A stretch of DNA of 64,000 nucleotides, taken from contig CAZWYF010000006.1 of assembly GCA_964637835.1 (NCBI GenBank), positions 62,001 to 126,000 of the forward strand. Reading direction: 5' to 3'. Shown one piece after another: positions 1 to 9,900 of the stretch (position 1 is the first letter of the stretch; each line of letters opens with the position of its first letter). The notes beneath the pieces were generated by a model. The model made no database searches, was not told the origin of the DNA, and was given only the letters and a program-made list of their open reading frames with translations. The translations under genes and the position numbers were made by a program. The DNA comes from Glo-17 sp964637835. GTDB lineage: Bacteria; Krumholzibacteriota; Krumholzibacteriia; LZORAL124-64-63.

Positions 1-1080
1 CTGGCGCACCCCGCCCTGGCGGTGGTGGGCAGGCCCGGGCCCGGCGGCTGGCTGGCCGGCACCGGACCGGCCACCCCCGCGCCCACCGCCGATCCGGATC
101 GCCTCGCGCTGGTGGCCCGGCCGGACCATCCCCGCCTGCCGGCGTGGGAGCGCCTGGACCTGGTCCTCGACCCCGCTGGCGATCCCCGCGAGCTGCTCGA
201 CGCCGGCCTGGACGCCCTGGTCACCCGCGACCGCGCCGCGGTGGCCTACTATCGCGGCCGCGGCGGCGCCCGCCCGGTGGACCTGCCCTGGGACCGCTGG
301 TACTACCTGGTGGTGCCTCCGGAGGGCCCCGGCGACGATCCCCGCGACCGGCGCCGCTGGGCGGCGGGCTGGAACCGTCGCGAGCTGGCCCGCGAGGTGG
401 CCGTCGCCCCCGCCGAGCCGGCGGACTTCTTCGCGTACACGCCCCGTACCCGCGCCTGCAGCGCCCTGCCGCCGCGGGTGCTGCGCCGGCCCCGCGTGGA
501 CCTGGACGCCGCCAGCATCCAGGGCCAGCGCGACGACGACCTGGTGCTCTGGCCCGCGGACGACCCCGACGCCCACCGCCTCGCCGAGCGCCTGGCCGTG
601 GTGGCCGCCCGGCCCCTGCGCCCGGCCGACCAGCTCCCGGGGCGCGGTCCGCTCACCCCGCCGGTGACGCCGGCCGAGGGCGTCGCGCCGGTGGCCGCGG
701 CCGTGGACCCCGCCACCCTCGCCGCCCACGTCCAGGCCGCCCGCGCGGGCGCCATGGTGGTGCCCTGGCCCCGCCGGACCGCCTCGCCCTGCCTGGAGCT
801 GGCGCGCCTGCTCTCGCTGGCCGGCTGGCTGCGCACCGCCGGGCTGGATCCCGCGGTGGATCCCGGCGCCATCCCGCCCGGCGCGCGCGCGGCCGATCCC
901 GCCGACACCCTCGACCCGCTGCGCACCGAGGCCATCGCCCGCCGCCTCGAGCGGGGCGACGCGGTGCAGCCGTTGATCCGCACGCACGCCACCGTGATCC
1001 TGGGCGGCGGCCTGGGCGGACCGGCCTGGAACCACGACGGGAGCCTGCGCCTGGAGACCCTGGGCAAGACCGGCCGCTGA
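1..1080 (+). CDS. Unrecognised protein, 3' part only
   Basis: The frame is open from the first base, so the start lies upstream of the window; about 359 codons are visible. I do not recognise the family with certainty. Segments such as LLDAGLDALVTRD and LPWDRWYYLVVP faintly resemble the second lobe of family-5 extracellular solute-binding proteins, but this is only an impression. No transmembrane segment, metal motif or nucleotide-binding motif is visible. Codon use is strongly GC3-biased like the neighbouring genes, which supports real coding. The next gene, cheW, is 155 bases downstream behind its own promoter-like sequence, so the two are probably not co-transcribed. Confidence 0.6.
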   Translation: MAHPALAVVGRPGPGGWLAGTGPATPAPTADPDRLALVARPDHPRLPAWERLDLVLDPAGDPRELLDAGLDALVTRDRAAVAYYRGRGGARPVDLPWDRWYYLVVPPEGPGDDPRDRRRWAAGWNRRELAREVAVAPAEPADFFAYTPRTRACSALPPRVLRRPRVDLDAASIQGQRDDDLVLWPADDPDAHRLAERLAVVAARPLRPADQLPGRGPLTPPVTPAEGVAPVAAAVDPATLAAHVQAARAGAMVVPWPRRTASPCLELARLLSLAGWLRTAGLDPAVDPGAIPPGARAADPADTLDPLRTEAIARRLERGDAVQPLIRTHATVILGGGLGGPAWNHDGSLRLETLGKTGR

Positions 1081-1165
1081 GTCGCGGGCGCCGCGAGGCT
1101 CCCCGTCCCCGCTACCCTGCCGCCCGGCCCGCCCGCCCCGATGATCCTTCAGGCTTATTTTTGAC

Positions 1166-1192
1166 TCAAGGTGCTGGGCCGGGGGCCGATCA
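1166..1192 (+). promoter_or_regulatory. Sigma-28 (FliA)-like promoter of cheW
   Basis: A -35-like TCAAGGTG (1166-1173) and a -10-like GCCGATCA (1185-1192) are separated by exactly 11 bases. The known sigma-28 consensus is TAAAGTTT-N11-GCCGATAA; the -10 matches 7 of 8 and the -35 matches 5 of 8. It lies 43 bases before the cheW start, and sigma-28 control of a chemotaxis gene fits. No good sigma-70 promoter is visible here. Confidence 0.5.
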
Positions 1193-1235
1193 TGGGATCG
1201 TCACGCCCGAGATCCGTTGCGTTGAGAAAGGGACC

Positions 1236-1763
1236 ATGATGACGACTCACGACGCCACCGCGCTGCTCGACCCCGTCGAGGCGGGACAGGAGCTGGCCGG
1301 CAAGTACATGGGCTTCAAGCTCGACGCCGAGCACTACGGCATCGCCATCCTCAAGGTGCAGGAGATCATCGGCCTGATGACGATCACGGCCGTCCCGCGC
1401 ACCCCGGAGTTCGTGCGCGGGGTGATCAACCTGCGCGGCAAGGTGATCCCCGTGGTGGACCTGCGCCTGAAGTTCGGCCTGGAGCCCAAGGAGAACACCG
1501 AGTTGACCTGCGTCATGGTGGTGCAGGTGCAGATGCACGACAGCCTGGTGACCATGGGCATCATCGTCGACCAGGTGTCCGAGGTGATGGACATCCAGCC
1601 CGGCCAGGTGGAGCCGCCCCCGTCCTTCGGCGATCCCGAGGCGGAGAAGTTCCTCCTGGGCATGGGCAAGTTCCAGGACAACGTCGTCATCCTGCTCGAC
1701 GTCGACCGGATCCTCTCGAGCAGCGAGATGTCGATGATGGGTGCCATGAGCGAGGAGTCCTGA
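1236..1763 (+). CDS. cheW: CheW chemotaxis coupling protein
   Basis: A 175-residue single CheW domain. CheW couples chemoreceptors to the CheA kinase in cytoplasmic signalling arrays. Visible family features are the AILKVQEIIG strand-turn, PRTPEFVRGVINLRGKVIPVVDLR, and the late GIIVDQVSEV and GMGKFQDNVVILLDVD segments. The start is the first of two tandem ATGs, preceded by GAGAAAGG. It stands alone with no other che or fla gene nearby, so its receptor and kinase partners must be elsewhere. A hairpin terminator follows its stop and a sigma-28-like site precedes it, so it is probably monocistronic. Confidence 0.95.
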   Translation: MMTTHDATALLDPVEAGQELAGKYMGFKLDAEHYGIAILKVQEIIGLMTITAVPRTPEFVRGVINLRGKVIPVVDLRLKFGLEPKENTELTCVMVVQVQMHDSLVTMGIIVDQVSEVMDIQPGQVEPPPSFGDPEAEKFLLGMGKFQDNVVILLDVDRILSSSEMSMMGAMSEES

Positions 1764-1794
1764 CCCCCCTGCTCCGATCATGGCCACCCGGGAC

Positions 1795-1823
1795 AAGCCC
1801 CGTGCACGTGCGCGGGGCTTTCC
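1795..1823 (+). terminator. Rho-independent terminator after cheW
   Basis: A perfect 8-bp stem AAGCCCCG (1795-1802) / CGGGGCTT (1813-1820) with a 10-base loop lies 31 bases after the cheW stop. The T-tract is short (TTT then CCC), so termination may be partial. The longest possible reading of the next gene (ATG at 1780) would run through this stem, which argues for a later start of that gene. Confidence 0.6.
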
Positions 1824-1842
1824 CATGCCGTATCATGCGGTG

Positions 1843-3867
1843 ATGCACCCGCCCCGTCCGCAGCACCGGCCGCCGGCCGCCGGGGGCCCCGGCGCCGGGG
1901 TCGTCCCGACCACCGTGACCACGGTCCTGGCCGTGGCCGTGGTCGCCCTCGTCGCCGGCGCCGCCCTGGCCGGCTGGCAGCCCCCGGCCAGCAAGACCGG
2001 CCCGCCCGTGCCCTGGAACGGCCGCATCCCCGCCGCCGACCCCCGAGGTTTCGACGTCCTGCACACCGCCTACACGCTGGACCTCGAGTCCCTGCCCCCG
2101 CAGACCTTCCGCCTGACCGGCCGCGCGGACCTCGTCCTGCGCCTGCTCGACCCGCCGCCGGCCACCCTGCGCCTGGACCTGGTGGACGACCTCTCCGTCA
2201 CCGCGCTCCTGCGCGATGGCGCCGCCGCCCCCTTCGCCCACGCCGGCGATAGCCTCACCGTGGCCGTCCCCGCCGGCGCGGCCGCCGGCGACACCGTGAC
2301 CGTGGGCGTGGTCTACGCCGGGACGCCCCCCCGCCACGGTCCGCTGTTCGCCGGCCTGCTCGCCCGCCAGCAGCGCGACGGCCCGTCGGTGGGCAACGTC
2401 AGCCAGCCCTACTCCACGCACAGCTGGTTGCCGTCCAAGGACCACCCCGCGGACAAGGCCACCCTGGAGCTGACGGTCACCGCGCCCGACACGCTCACCG
2501 TCGCGGCCACCGGCCGCCTGCTCGGCACCGACGCCCTCGACCCCGGCCGCAAGCGCTGGCGCTGGGCCTCCGACTACCCGGTGGCGCCCTACCTGATCGG
2601 CCTGCTGGTGAGCGACTTCGTCTCCTGGGAGGAGGACTGCGGCGGCCTACCCCTGCAGTACCACGCCTTCGCCGAGCACCTGGCCGAAGCCGACAGCGCC
2701 TACGCCGCCACCTGCGAGATGATGGGGCTGTTCGAAAACCTCTTCGGCCCCTATCCCTTCGCGGGCGAGAAGTACGCCCAGGCGGAGTTCGTCTGGGGCG
2801 GCGCCATGGAGAACCAGACGGTCAGCGCCATGGGTCAGGCCACGCTGCTGCTGCCCGCCCGGGCGGCGCGCAAGGTGGTGGCCCACGAGCTGATCCACCA
2901 CTGGTTCGGCAACAGCCTGACGCCGGGCACCTGGCGCGACATCTGGCTCAACGAGGGCTTCGCCCGCTACGGCGAGGCGCTGTGGATCGAGCACAGCGAG
3001 GGCCGGGCGGCCTACCTCGAGGACCTGGCCCGCCTCGCGCGGGGCGACCTCTTCCAGGGCGACGGCCTGCTCGGCGACCCGGACCCGGTGCTGCCCAACC
3101 TCCTGGTCTACGACAAGGGCGCCTGGGTGCTGCACATGCTGCGGCGGTATCTGGGCGAGGCGGACTTCTTCGCCGGCCTGCGCGCCTACGCCACCGATCC
3201 CGCCCTGGTCCACGCGCTGACCGATCGCGACCGCTTCGCCGCGGTGATGACCCGGGTCAGCGGCCGCGACGTGGCGGCGTTCCTGGCGCCCTGGCTGGGG
3301 ACCGAGGCGCTGCCCGAGCTGGCGACGCGCTGGCGGCCGGCCGGTGGCGGGCGCACGCTGGTGGAGGTGGTCCAGGAGCAGGCGGCGCCGTTCTTCCCGC
3401 TGGTGGTGCCGGTGCGGGTCCATGCCGGCGCCGAGGCGGTGGACCGGGAGCTGCGCATGGAGCAGCTGCTGGCCGGCGTGGAGGTGACCACCGCCACGGC
3501 CGTCGACAGCGTGGTGATCGACCCGGAGGGCTGGCTGCTCTGGAAGTCGGCCGCCACCCGGCCGCCGGCGCTGCTGGCCGCCCGGCCACGCCCCAACCCG
3601 GCGCTGCAGGAGGTCCGCCTGGCCTACTGGCTGGCCGCGGCCGACCAGGTCGCCGCCGCCGTGTACGACGCCCGCGGGCGCCTGGTCCGGCGCGAGGATC
3701 TGGGCGCCCAGCCGGCCACCGGACCGCGCGAGGAGGGCGGCGAGCCCCGGGTCTGGATCTGGGACGGCCGGGACGGATCCGGACGCCGCGCCGCGGCCGG
3801 CGTCTACTGGCTGGAGCTGCGGACGGCGCGGGACCGCACGGTGCGCAAGCTCACCCTGTTGCGGTAG
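1843..3867 (+). CDS. Secreted M1-family metallopeptidase with FlgD-like C-terminus
   Basis: A gluzincin aminopeptidase of the M1 family, expected to remove N-terminal residues from peptides outside the cytoplasm. A hydrophobic signal segment lies near residues 24-44. The substrate motif GGAMENQT is near residue 320, and the zinc site HELIHHW near 348-354 is followed 18 residues later by the third ligand in NEGFARYGE. The last 90 residues form a FlgD-type Ig domain (RPNP, YDARGRLVR, WDGRDGSGR, GVYWLEL). The start is uncertain: ATG 1825 and 1780 are also in frame and none has a clear ribosome site. I chose 1843 because it follows the terminator and gives a normal signal peptide. Confidence 0.88.
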   Translation: MHPPRPQHRPPAAGGPGAGVVPTTVTTVLAVAVVALVAGAALAGWQPPASKTGPPVPWNGRIPAADPRGFDVLHTAYTLDLESLPPQTFRLTGRADLVLRLLDPPPATLRLDLVDDLSVTALLRDGAAAPFAHAGDSLTVAVPAGAAAGDTVTVGVVYAGTPPRHGPLFAGLLARQQRDGPSVGNVSQPYSTHSWLPSKDHPADKATLELTVTAPDTLTVAATGRLLGTDALDPGRKRWRWASDYPVAPYLIGLLVSDFVSWEEDCGGLPLQYHAFAEHLAEADSAYAATCEMMGLFENLFGPYPFAGEKYAQAEFVWGGAMENQTVSAMGQATLLLPARAARKVVAHELIHHWFGNSLTPGTWRDIWLNEGFARYGEALWIEHSEGRAAYLEDLARLARGDLFQGDGLLGDPDPVLPNLLVYDKGAWVLHMLRRYLGEADFFAGLRAYATDPALVHALTDRDRFAAVMTRVSGRDVAAFLAPWLGTEALPELATRWRPAGGGRTLVEVVQEQAAPFFPLVVPVRVHAGAEAVDRELRMEQLLAGVEVTTATAVDSVVIDPEGWLLWKSAATRPPALLAARPRPNPALQEVRLAYWLAAADQVAAAVYDARGRLVRREDLGAQPATGPREEGGEPRVWIWDGRDGSGRRAAAGVYWLELRTARDRTVRKLTLLR

Positions 3868-3885
3868 CGCCCGCCTGGCCGCCAC

Positions 3886-3990
3886 CCACCTGGCCGACGC
3901 CCACCTGGCCGACGCCCACCTGGCCGACGCCCACCTGGCCGACGCCCATCCGCCCGGCGCCCACCCGCCCGGCGCCCGTCCGGCCGGACG
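3886..3990. repeat. 15-bp tandem repeat between convergent genes
   Basis: Seven consecutive 15-bp units lie here. The first four (3886-3945) are identical copies of CCACCTGGCCGACGC and the last three are degenerate (CCATCCGCCCGGCGC and similar). The array fills almost all of the 123-base gap between the M1 peptidase stop and the CotH-protein stop. There are no unique spacers between units, so this is a minisatellite and not a CRISPR. No rho-independent terminator is visible for either convergent gene. Confidence 0.9.
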
Positions 3991-6606
3991 TCACCGCACC
4001 ACGCTCAGCTTGGCCGTCGCGCTCTGGCCGCCGGCGGTCACCCGCACCAGATAGGTCCCGGTTGGCGCGCGGCGGCCGCCGCCGTCGCGGCGGTCCCAGA
4101 TCACGGTGTGCTCGCCCGCCGCGAGCGGGGCCTGCCGCAGCTCCCGCACCAGGCGGCCGCGCAGATCGTAGATCGCCACCTGCACCGGCCCGCGGAGCGT
4201 CGGGCCCGTGGCGAAGCGGATGGCCGCCGCCTCCGCCGTGGGATTGGGGACGACCCCGCCGAGGACCAGGGCCGCCGGCGACGCCGGCGACGCGGCCGTC
4301 ACGCCCTGGTTGCTCGCGCCCGGCGTGGGCGTGGCGAGCACCTGCCACGGGCCATGGCCGTCGGGCAGGCGGCCGAGGGCCACGTCCGTGTCCTGGGGGC
4401 CGAAGGTCACGCTGTCGACCACGTGGGCGGTGCCGTCGTCCAGCAGGAAGAGCACCGCCGACTCGCCGTCGGCCGACAGCTTGAAGTCCGCGTGCAGCGG
4501 CCCCTGGTCCGCGTCATCGTCGCACCACACCAGCAGGAACTCGCCGGCGCCCAGCTCGAGGGCCGGCAGGGGCCAGGGCGCCGGGTCGTCGGGATCGTCG
4601 GCCAGGGCGAGCCCGGCGAGGGACACCGGCCCGGGCCCCGGGTTGTGAAGCTCGAGCCAGTCGTCGAACTCGCCGGCCTCGTCGGCGACGACCCCGTCGT
4701 TGTCGGCCATCAGCTCGTTCAGGCGCAGGCCGGGCAGCACCGGCGGCCCCACCCGCTCGATCCACTGGTGGACGGTGACCGTGCCGTCGGTGGCCTCGTG
4801 CCGCAGCTGGTACCAGGCCCGCTCGCCCGCGGCGAGGGTGGAATCGCTGAACGCGTACTCGCGGGGCGTGTCGCTGTCGGGCGCGCCCTGCAGGCCGGCG
4901 TGGTCCCGCCAGTCGGCCCGCAGCGCGAGGCCGGCGGGGTCGTCCAGCGCGCGCCAGACCTGGAAGCCGGCGTTGTCGCGCTCGCGCTCCGTGCGCCAGG
5001 TCAGCCGGGCGCCGTCGGCGGTTCCGGTGGCGTCGAACCGGCTGAGCTCCACCGGCACGGCGAAGTGCGCGAAGAACGCGGTCTTCTGGGCGGCCACGAT
5101 GGGCGCCCGGTCGATCAGCCACTGCCGGACCCGCTGGATCTCCGTCGCGTGGGAGCTGGCGCCCTGATGCCAGCGGTCGGCGTGGTTGGCCAGCTCCACC
5201 GCGTGGGCCGCCGCGAGGGAATCGAGGCGCGCATGCAGCGACGGCACCGACAGCGGGCCGGCCACCAGCTGGTCGATGCGCGCGGAGAAGCGGGCCTTGA
5301 ACTCGCTGTTCTGCATCAGGCCCCGGAAGAGGTCCCGCCAGGGCTGGTGCGGCGCCCACCAGTTGCCCATGGACCACTGGGCGGGGCGGAACTCCTCGTA
5401 CTCGTCGAAGTCGGCGGCGGCATAGAAGCGGAAGTGGTTGGACGTCAGGTTGGCCTCCGCCATGAGCCCTTCCTCGTCCCACATGAGGTAACGCCAGCGT
5501 CCGCCATCCAGGCGCAGCAGGGCCACGTTGTTGACCCAGCCGTTGTCCGCCGAGGCGCCGTGGATGTTCAGGTACATCCAGTCCATGTAGGCGTCGAGGT
5601 CCAGGCGCGCCGCCACCGCCGTGTACCAGTGGTGCGCGCCGTAGTCCTGGGGTGGCACGGCGTATCCGGCGAGGAAGTCGTGCCACTCCTGGACGTCGCC
5701 CTCGGCCGCCTCGTCGTCCTTGATCAGGGTGTACTCGCCATCGTCGGCGAGCTCGTGGGTGACCTCGACGAAATCGTCGTCCAGCCGCTCGCGCACGCTG
5801 TAGGCGCCCCAGTACTCGCCGTCCAGGTAGAGGCCGGCCAGCCGGTGGCGGCTGCCGAGGTGGCCGAGATCCTGGTGCAGCGGTTCCCAGAGGCTGGAGC
5901 TGACCACGCCGGGCATCAGGACGGTGGACTTGAAGACCAGCCGGGCGAAGCGTCCGGGGCCGTCGCCGAAGAGGTCGTCCGTCAGGAAATCGACGGCGCC
6001 GTGATCATCGAAGTAGGCGCGCAGGCCCTTGCGCGTCTGGTAGCGGCTGCTCTGGCCGTTGATGCGCAGGCCCACGGGCTCGACCCAGACCGGATCTCCC
6101 GGGGGCGCGTACGCCACCACCATGGCCGGCCGTTCCCACTCCGCGCCGCGTTGCAGGCAGTTCTCGTGCAGGCCCCACACGTAGATGCCCGTCTGCGGCG
6201 ACCAGAGGTGCGGCAGCTCGGTGTCCACGGTGAGGACCAGGCCGTCGTGACGGGCGAGGTCGAGCGGCCGGGCGGGGGCGCGGACGGCGGTCACGGTGTC
6301 GGGCGCGCCGCCGCCATCGGGGTGGAAGACCACCGTCAGGGGGTCGGTCTGGTCCCAGAGGCGGACGGCGAACCACCGGTGGTCGTCGATGCGGACCAGC
6401 CCGGCGGGATCGGCGGGCGTCATGGGCGCGTCGCCGGCGAAGGTGACCCGGACGCTGGCCTCGAGGCTCAGGTCGGCGGGCGGCGGGTAGTGATAGAGCC
6501 GGGGCGGCGACCAGGTGGTGGCGACCTCCAGGGCGCCGGCGGACGCGCCGAGCAGCAGGGCCAGCGGCAGGGCGGACAGCGTGGTGGCGATGGCGGTGCG
6601 GCGCAT
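3991..6606 (-). CDS. Secreted CotH-kinase protein with lamin-tail and FlgD-like domains
   Basis: CotH proteins are atypical protein kinases first known from Bacillus spore coats; extracellular versions occur in many environmental bacteria. A signal peptide (MRRTAIATTLSALPLALLLG) starts at 6606, behind GGGGGAT. The CotH region spans roughly residues 120-520, with RINGQSSRYQTRKG, EYWGAYSVRERLDDDF, YTLIKDDEA and RYLMWDEEG at the places where CotH enzymes keep metal- and ATP-binding residues. A lamin-tail domain (LNELMADNDG...DDWLELHNPG) follows, then a FlgD-like end (YDLRGRLVREL, WDRRDGGGRRAPTGTY). Substrates are unknown. The ATG 17 codons upstream is rejected because it would bury the signal peptide. 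Confidence 0.85.
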   Translation of the reverse strand: MRRTAIATTLSALPLALLLGASAGALEVATTWSPPRLYHYPPPADLSLEASVRVTFAGDAPMTPADPAGLVRIDDHRWFAVRLWDQTDPLTVVFHPDGGGAPDTVTAVRAPARPLDLARHDGLVLTVDTELPHLWSPQTGIYVWGLHENCLQRGAEWERPAMVVAYAPPGDPVWVEPVGLRINGQSSRYQTRKGLRAYFDDHGAVDFLTDDLFGDGPGRFARLVFKSTVLMPGVVSSSLWEPLHQDLGHLGSRHRLAGLYLDGEYWGAYSVRERLDDDFVEVTHELADDGEYTLIKDDEAAEGDVQEWHDFLAGYAVPPQDYGAHHWYTAVAARLDLDAYMDWMYLNIHGASADNGWVNNVALLRLDGGRWRYLMWDEEGLMAEANLTSNHFRFYAAADFDEYEEFRPAQWSMGNWWAPHQPWRDLFRGLMQNSEFKARFSARIDQLVAGPLSVPSLHARLDSLAAAHAVELANHADRWHQGASSHATEIQRVRQWLIDRAPIVAAQKTAFFAHFAVPVELSRFDATGTADGARLTWRTERERDNAGFQVWRALDDPAGLALRADWRDHAGLQGAPDSDTPREYAFSDSTLAAGERAWYQLRHEATDGTVTVHQWIERVGPPVLPGLRLNELMADNDGVVADEAGEFDDWLELHNPGPGPVSLAGLALADDPDDPAPWPLPALELGAGEFLLVWCDDDADQGPLHADFKLSADGESAVLFLLDDGTAHVVDSVTFGPQDTDVALGRLPDGHGPWQVLATPTPGASNQGVTAASPASPAALVLGGVVPNPTAEAAAIRFATGPTLRGPVQVAIYDLRGRLVRELRQAPLAAGEHTVIWDRRDGGGRRAPTGTYLVRVTAGGQSATAKLSVVR

Positions 6607-6680
6607 GGACGATCCCCCGGGGCGAGAGTGCGGCTGGAGCTCCCGGGATTCTAGCACGGATCGGGGTCAGGACGGAAATC

Positions 6681-6750
6681 CGCGCGGCGTCGCGCGGCGT
6701 TGCCCGGCATCGCGAGCCATCGCGCGGCATCGCGCGGCGTCGCGCGGGCG
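6681..6750. repeat. 10-bp tandem repeat in divergent promoter region
   Basis: Seven 10-bp units of CGCGCGGCRT type (6681-6690, and so on to 6741-6750) lie in the 307-base region between the divergent CotH-protein and C25-peptidase genes. Units 3, 4 and 7 carry substitutions. The array starts 75 bases upstream of the CotH-protein start, where it could affect that gene's promoter spacing. Confidence 0.85.
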
Positions 6751-6780
6751 CCTCGAGATCCATACGCGAGCAGTCCGCTC

Positions 6781-6840
6781 CATTTTTGACGTTTGAAAAC
6801 GGCACTTAACCTTTCATTTTCCATGTGGCATCATCATATC
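6781..6840. promoter_or_regulatory. AT-rich island, probable promoter region of C25 peptidase
   Basis: A conspicuous 60-base AT-rich stretch in otherwise very GC-rich DNA. It contains TTGACG (6786-6791) and TTGAAA (6793-6798) as -35 candidates. No convincing -10 stands at the right distance, so the exact promoter cannot be fixed. It lies 75-130 bases upstream of the strong ribosome site of the next gene. Confidence 0.35.
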
Positions 6841-6913
6841 CGGTGACGGCCACCTCATCCCGGCCGCGCGGACGGCTGTCCGCTTCCTGCTCCCCGTCCT
6901 CCGGAGGAAATCC

Positions 6914-9900
6914 ATGCCCAGCCCAGGTGCTCGTATGATCGGCCGTCGGACCGCCGGCGTCCTCCTGCTGCTCGCGACGCTGTCGCTGAGCGCGGCCGCC
7001 CAGGCCCAGGCCCAGACCTTCCGCTACGCCGACAGCTGGGACCGGCACGGCCTGACCGTGTCCCGCCAGACGGACGCCGGCCTGCGGCTGAACCTCTCGC
7101 TGGCGAGCTGGGAGCTGGCGACCGAGGCGATCGACGGCCGCGGTCGAAACGTGGTGCGGGTACCGGGCGTGTTCCTGCCCGGCGAGGCCGGAGCGCCGGA
7201 CCTGCCGGCGTTCAGCCGGCTGCTGGCGCTGCCCGAGGGCGCCACCGCGCAGGTGACCGTCCTGCGGTCGCGCGCCGAGGTGCTCGCCGGCGTGGACCTC
7301 GCGCCCGCCCCGGTGATCCCGCCGGAGACCGAGGACGGCCTGCGCTACGAGCGCGACGCGGCCATCTACGCCACCGACGCCCCCTACCCCGCCGAGATCC
7401 TGCACGTGGGCGAGGTCACCGAGGTGCGCGGCGTCGACGCCGTGATGGTGGGCGTGACGCCCTTCCAGTACAACCCGGTCACCGGCGAGCTCACCGTCCA
7501 CCGCGACATCGAGATCGAGGTCGTCTTCACGGGCGGCCGCGGCCAGGTGGGCGAGGACCGGCTGCGCAACCGCTGGTTCGAGCCCATCCTGCGCGACGCC
7601 TTCGCCAACGCCGACCTGCTGCCGCCGTTGCCGCCGGCGCCGCGGCCCGCCGGCCGCACGCCCGACCTCGAGTACGTGATCATCACGCCGCCGGCGACCA
7701 CCTTCACCGCCTGGGCGGACACCCTGGCGCGCTTCCGCAACCAGCAGGGCATCCGCACCGGCGTGGTCACCACCGACCAGATCGGCGGCAACACCGCCGC
7801 CGCCATCGAGGCGTACATCGACCAGGCCTACCACACCTGGGACATCCCGCCGGTGGCCGTCCTGCTGCTCGGCGACCACGGCGGCGGCGACGCGGGCATC
7901 ATCGCTCCCACCTGGAACGGCTACTGCGTCTCGGACAACCTCTACGCCGACGTCACGGGCAACGACCTGCCCGACGTGATCCTCGCGCGCATGGCCGCGG
8001 CCAACCCCACGCACGTGGAGACCTTCGTGCGCAAGGTGATCGACTACGAGCGCCAGCCGCCCACCACCCCGGGCTACTACCAGAACCCCATCATCGCCGG
8101 CGGCTGGCAGACCGAGCGCTGGTTCATCCTCTGCGACGAGGTCCTGCACGGCTTCCTGAGCAACGCGCTGGGCAAGACGCCGGTGCGCGAGTACGCCATC
8201 TACCAGGGCACGCCCGGCTCCATCTGGTCCACCGCGCCCAGCACCGCGACGGTGGTGGACTACTTCGGCCCCGGCGGCCTGGGCTACCTGCCGGCCACGC
8301 CCGGTCACCTGGACGACTGGAACGGCAGCGCCAGCCGCCTGAACGCCGGCCTGGAGTCCGGCGCCTTCATGCTGCAGCACCGCGATCACGGCGACGTGGA
8401 CGGCTGGGGCGAGCCCGCCTACTCCCGGTCCCACGTGGCCGCGCTGGACAACGCCGACCCGAGCTTCGTGTTCTCCATCAACTGCCTGACCGGCAAGTTC
8501 GACGCCTCGAGCGAGTGCTTCGCCGAGACCTTCCACCGGCACGCCAGCGGCGCGCTGGGCGTCATCGCCGCCAGCGAGATCTCCTACTCCTTCGTCAACG
8601 ACACCTACGTCTGGGGCATGTTCGATTCCATGTGGCCGGACTTCGACCCGGGCTATGGCGCCGCCGGCGACCACCGGATGCTCCCCGCCTTCGCCAACGC
8701 GGCGGGCAAGTACTACCTGAACGCCTCGAACTGGCCCTACAACAGCGGCGACAAGGAGGTGACCCACTACCTCTTCCACCATCACGGCGACGCCTTCAGC
8801 ACGGTCTACTCCGAGCTGCCCACCTCCCTGGACGTCGCCCACGACCAGGCCCTGCTCAGCGGCGTGGACTTCTTCGAGGTCACCGCCGACGCCGGCGCCC
8901 TGATCGGCCTGTCGGTGGGCGGCGAGCTGATCGGCTCGGCCGTGGCCACCGGCGGCCCGGTGAGCATCCCCATCGCGGCCCAGCTGCCCGGCCAGGACCT
9001 GCTGGTCACCGTCACCATGCAGAACCGCCACCGCCACGAGCAGCCGGTGCCCATCATCCCGCCGGAGGGTCCGTGGGTGATCCACGCCGGCCACGCCCTC
9101 AACGACCTCGAGGGCAACGGCAACGGCCAGCTCGACTTCGGCGAGTCGTCCCTGCTCTCGCTGGAGCTGCACAACGTGGGCCTGGAGACCGCGCGCCGCG
9201 TCACCGCCACGCTGACCAGCGACGACCCCTACCTGACCATCGACCAGGCGGACGCCAGCTTCCCCGACATCCCCGCCGACGGCCACGCCACCGCCACCGA
9301 CGCCTACCACCTGGCGCTGGCGGCCGACGTGCCCGACGGCCACCCCATCCCGATCACGGTCACCGTCGCCGACGCCGACTCCACGTACCGCAGCGGCTTC
9401 ACGCTCACCGCACACGCGCCCGTGCTCGCGGTGCCGGAGGTCGTGATCAGCGACGACGCCGATGCCGACGGGATCCTCGATCCCGGCGAGTCGGCCGACC
9501 TGACCGTCCACCTGGCCAACACCGGCTCGGCCACCGCGCTGGACCTGGCCGCCACCCTGGCGTCGGACAACCCCCACGTGACCGTGGACGTGGACGCGGC
9601 CGCCGCCGCGGCCCTCGACGGCGGCGCCACCGCCCCGCTGGTCTTCCGCGTGACCGCCTCCGAGCAGGCGTCCATCGGCGAGCCCGTGTCCTTCCTGCTC
9701 GCCGTCACGGCCGTCGACCTCGTCTACCAGACCAGCCTGGACATGGCCGTGGGCCTGCAGATCGAGGACTTCGAGTCCGGCGACTTCCTGGTCTTCCCCT
9801 GGCAGGCCGCCGGCGACCAGGGCTGGCAGGTGGTCACCGACGACCCCTTCGAGGGCGCCCACTGCGCGCGCTCGGGCGACATCGGCCACAACCAGACCTC

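Noticed and set aside
30..1080. Firm call of a family-5 solute-binding protein for the first gene
   Set aside because: Only faint local similarity by eye and no signal peptide visible because the start is missing; left as unrecognised.
1780..1842. N-terminal extension of the M1 peptidase starting at 1780
   Set aside because: It would be encoded across the cheW terminator stem and place 21 extra basic residues before the signal peptide; no ribosome site supports it.
4108..6654. 848-codon frame opposite the CotH-kinase gene
   Set aside because: Shadow frame of a recognisable protein; low-complexity and without family motifs.
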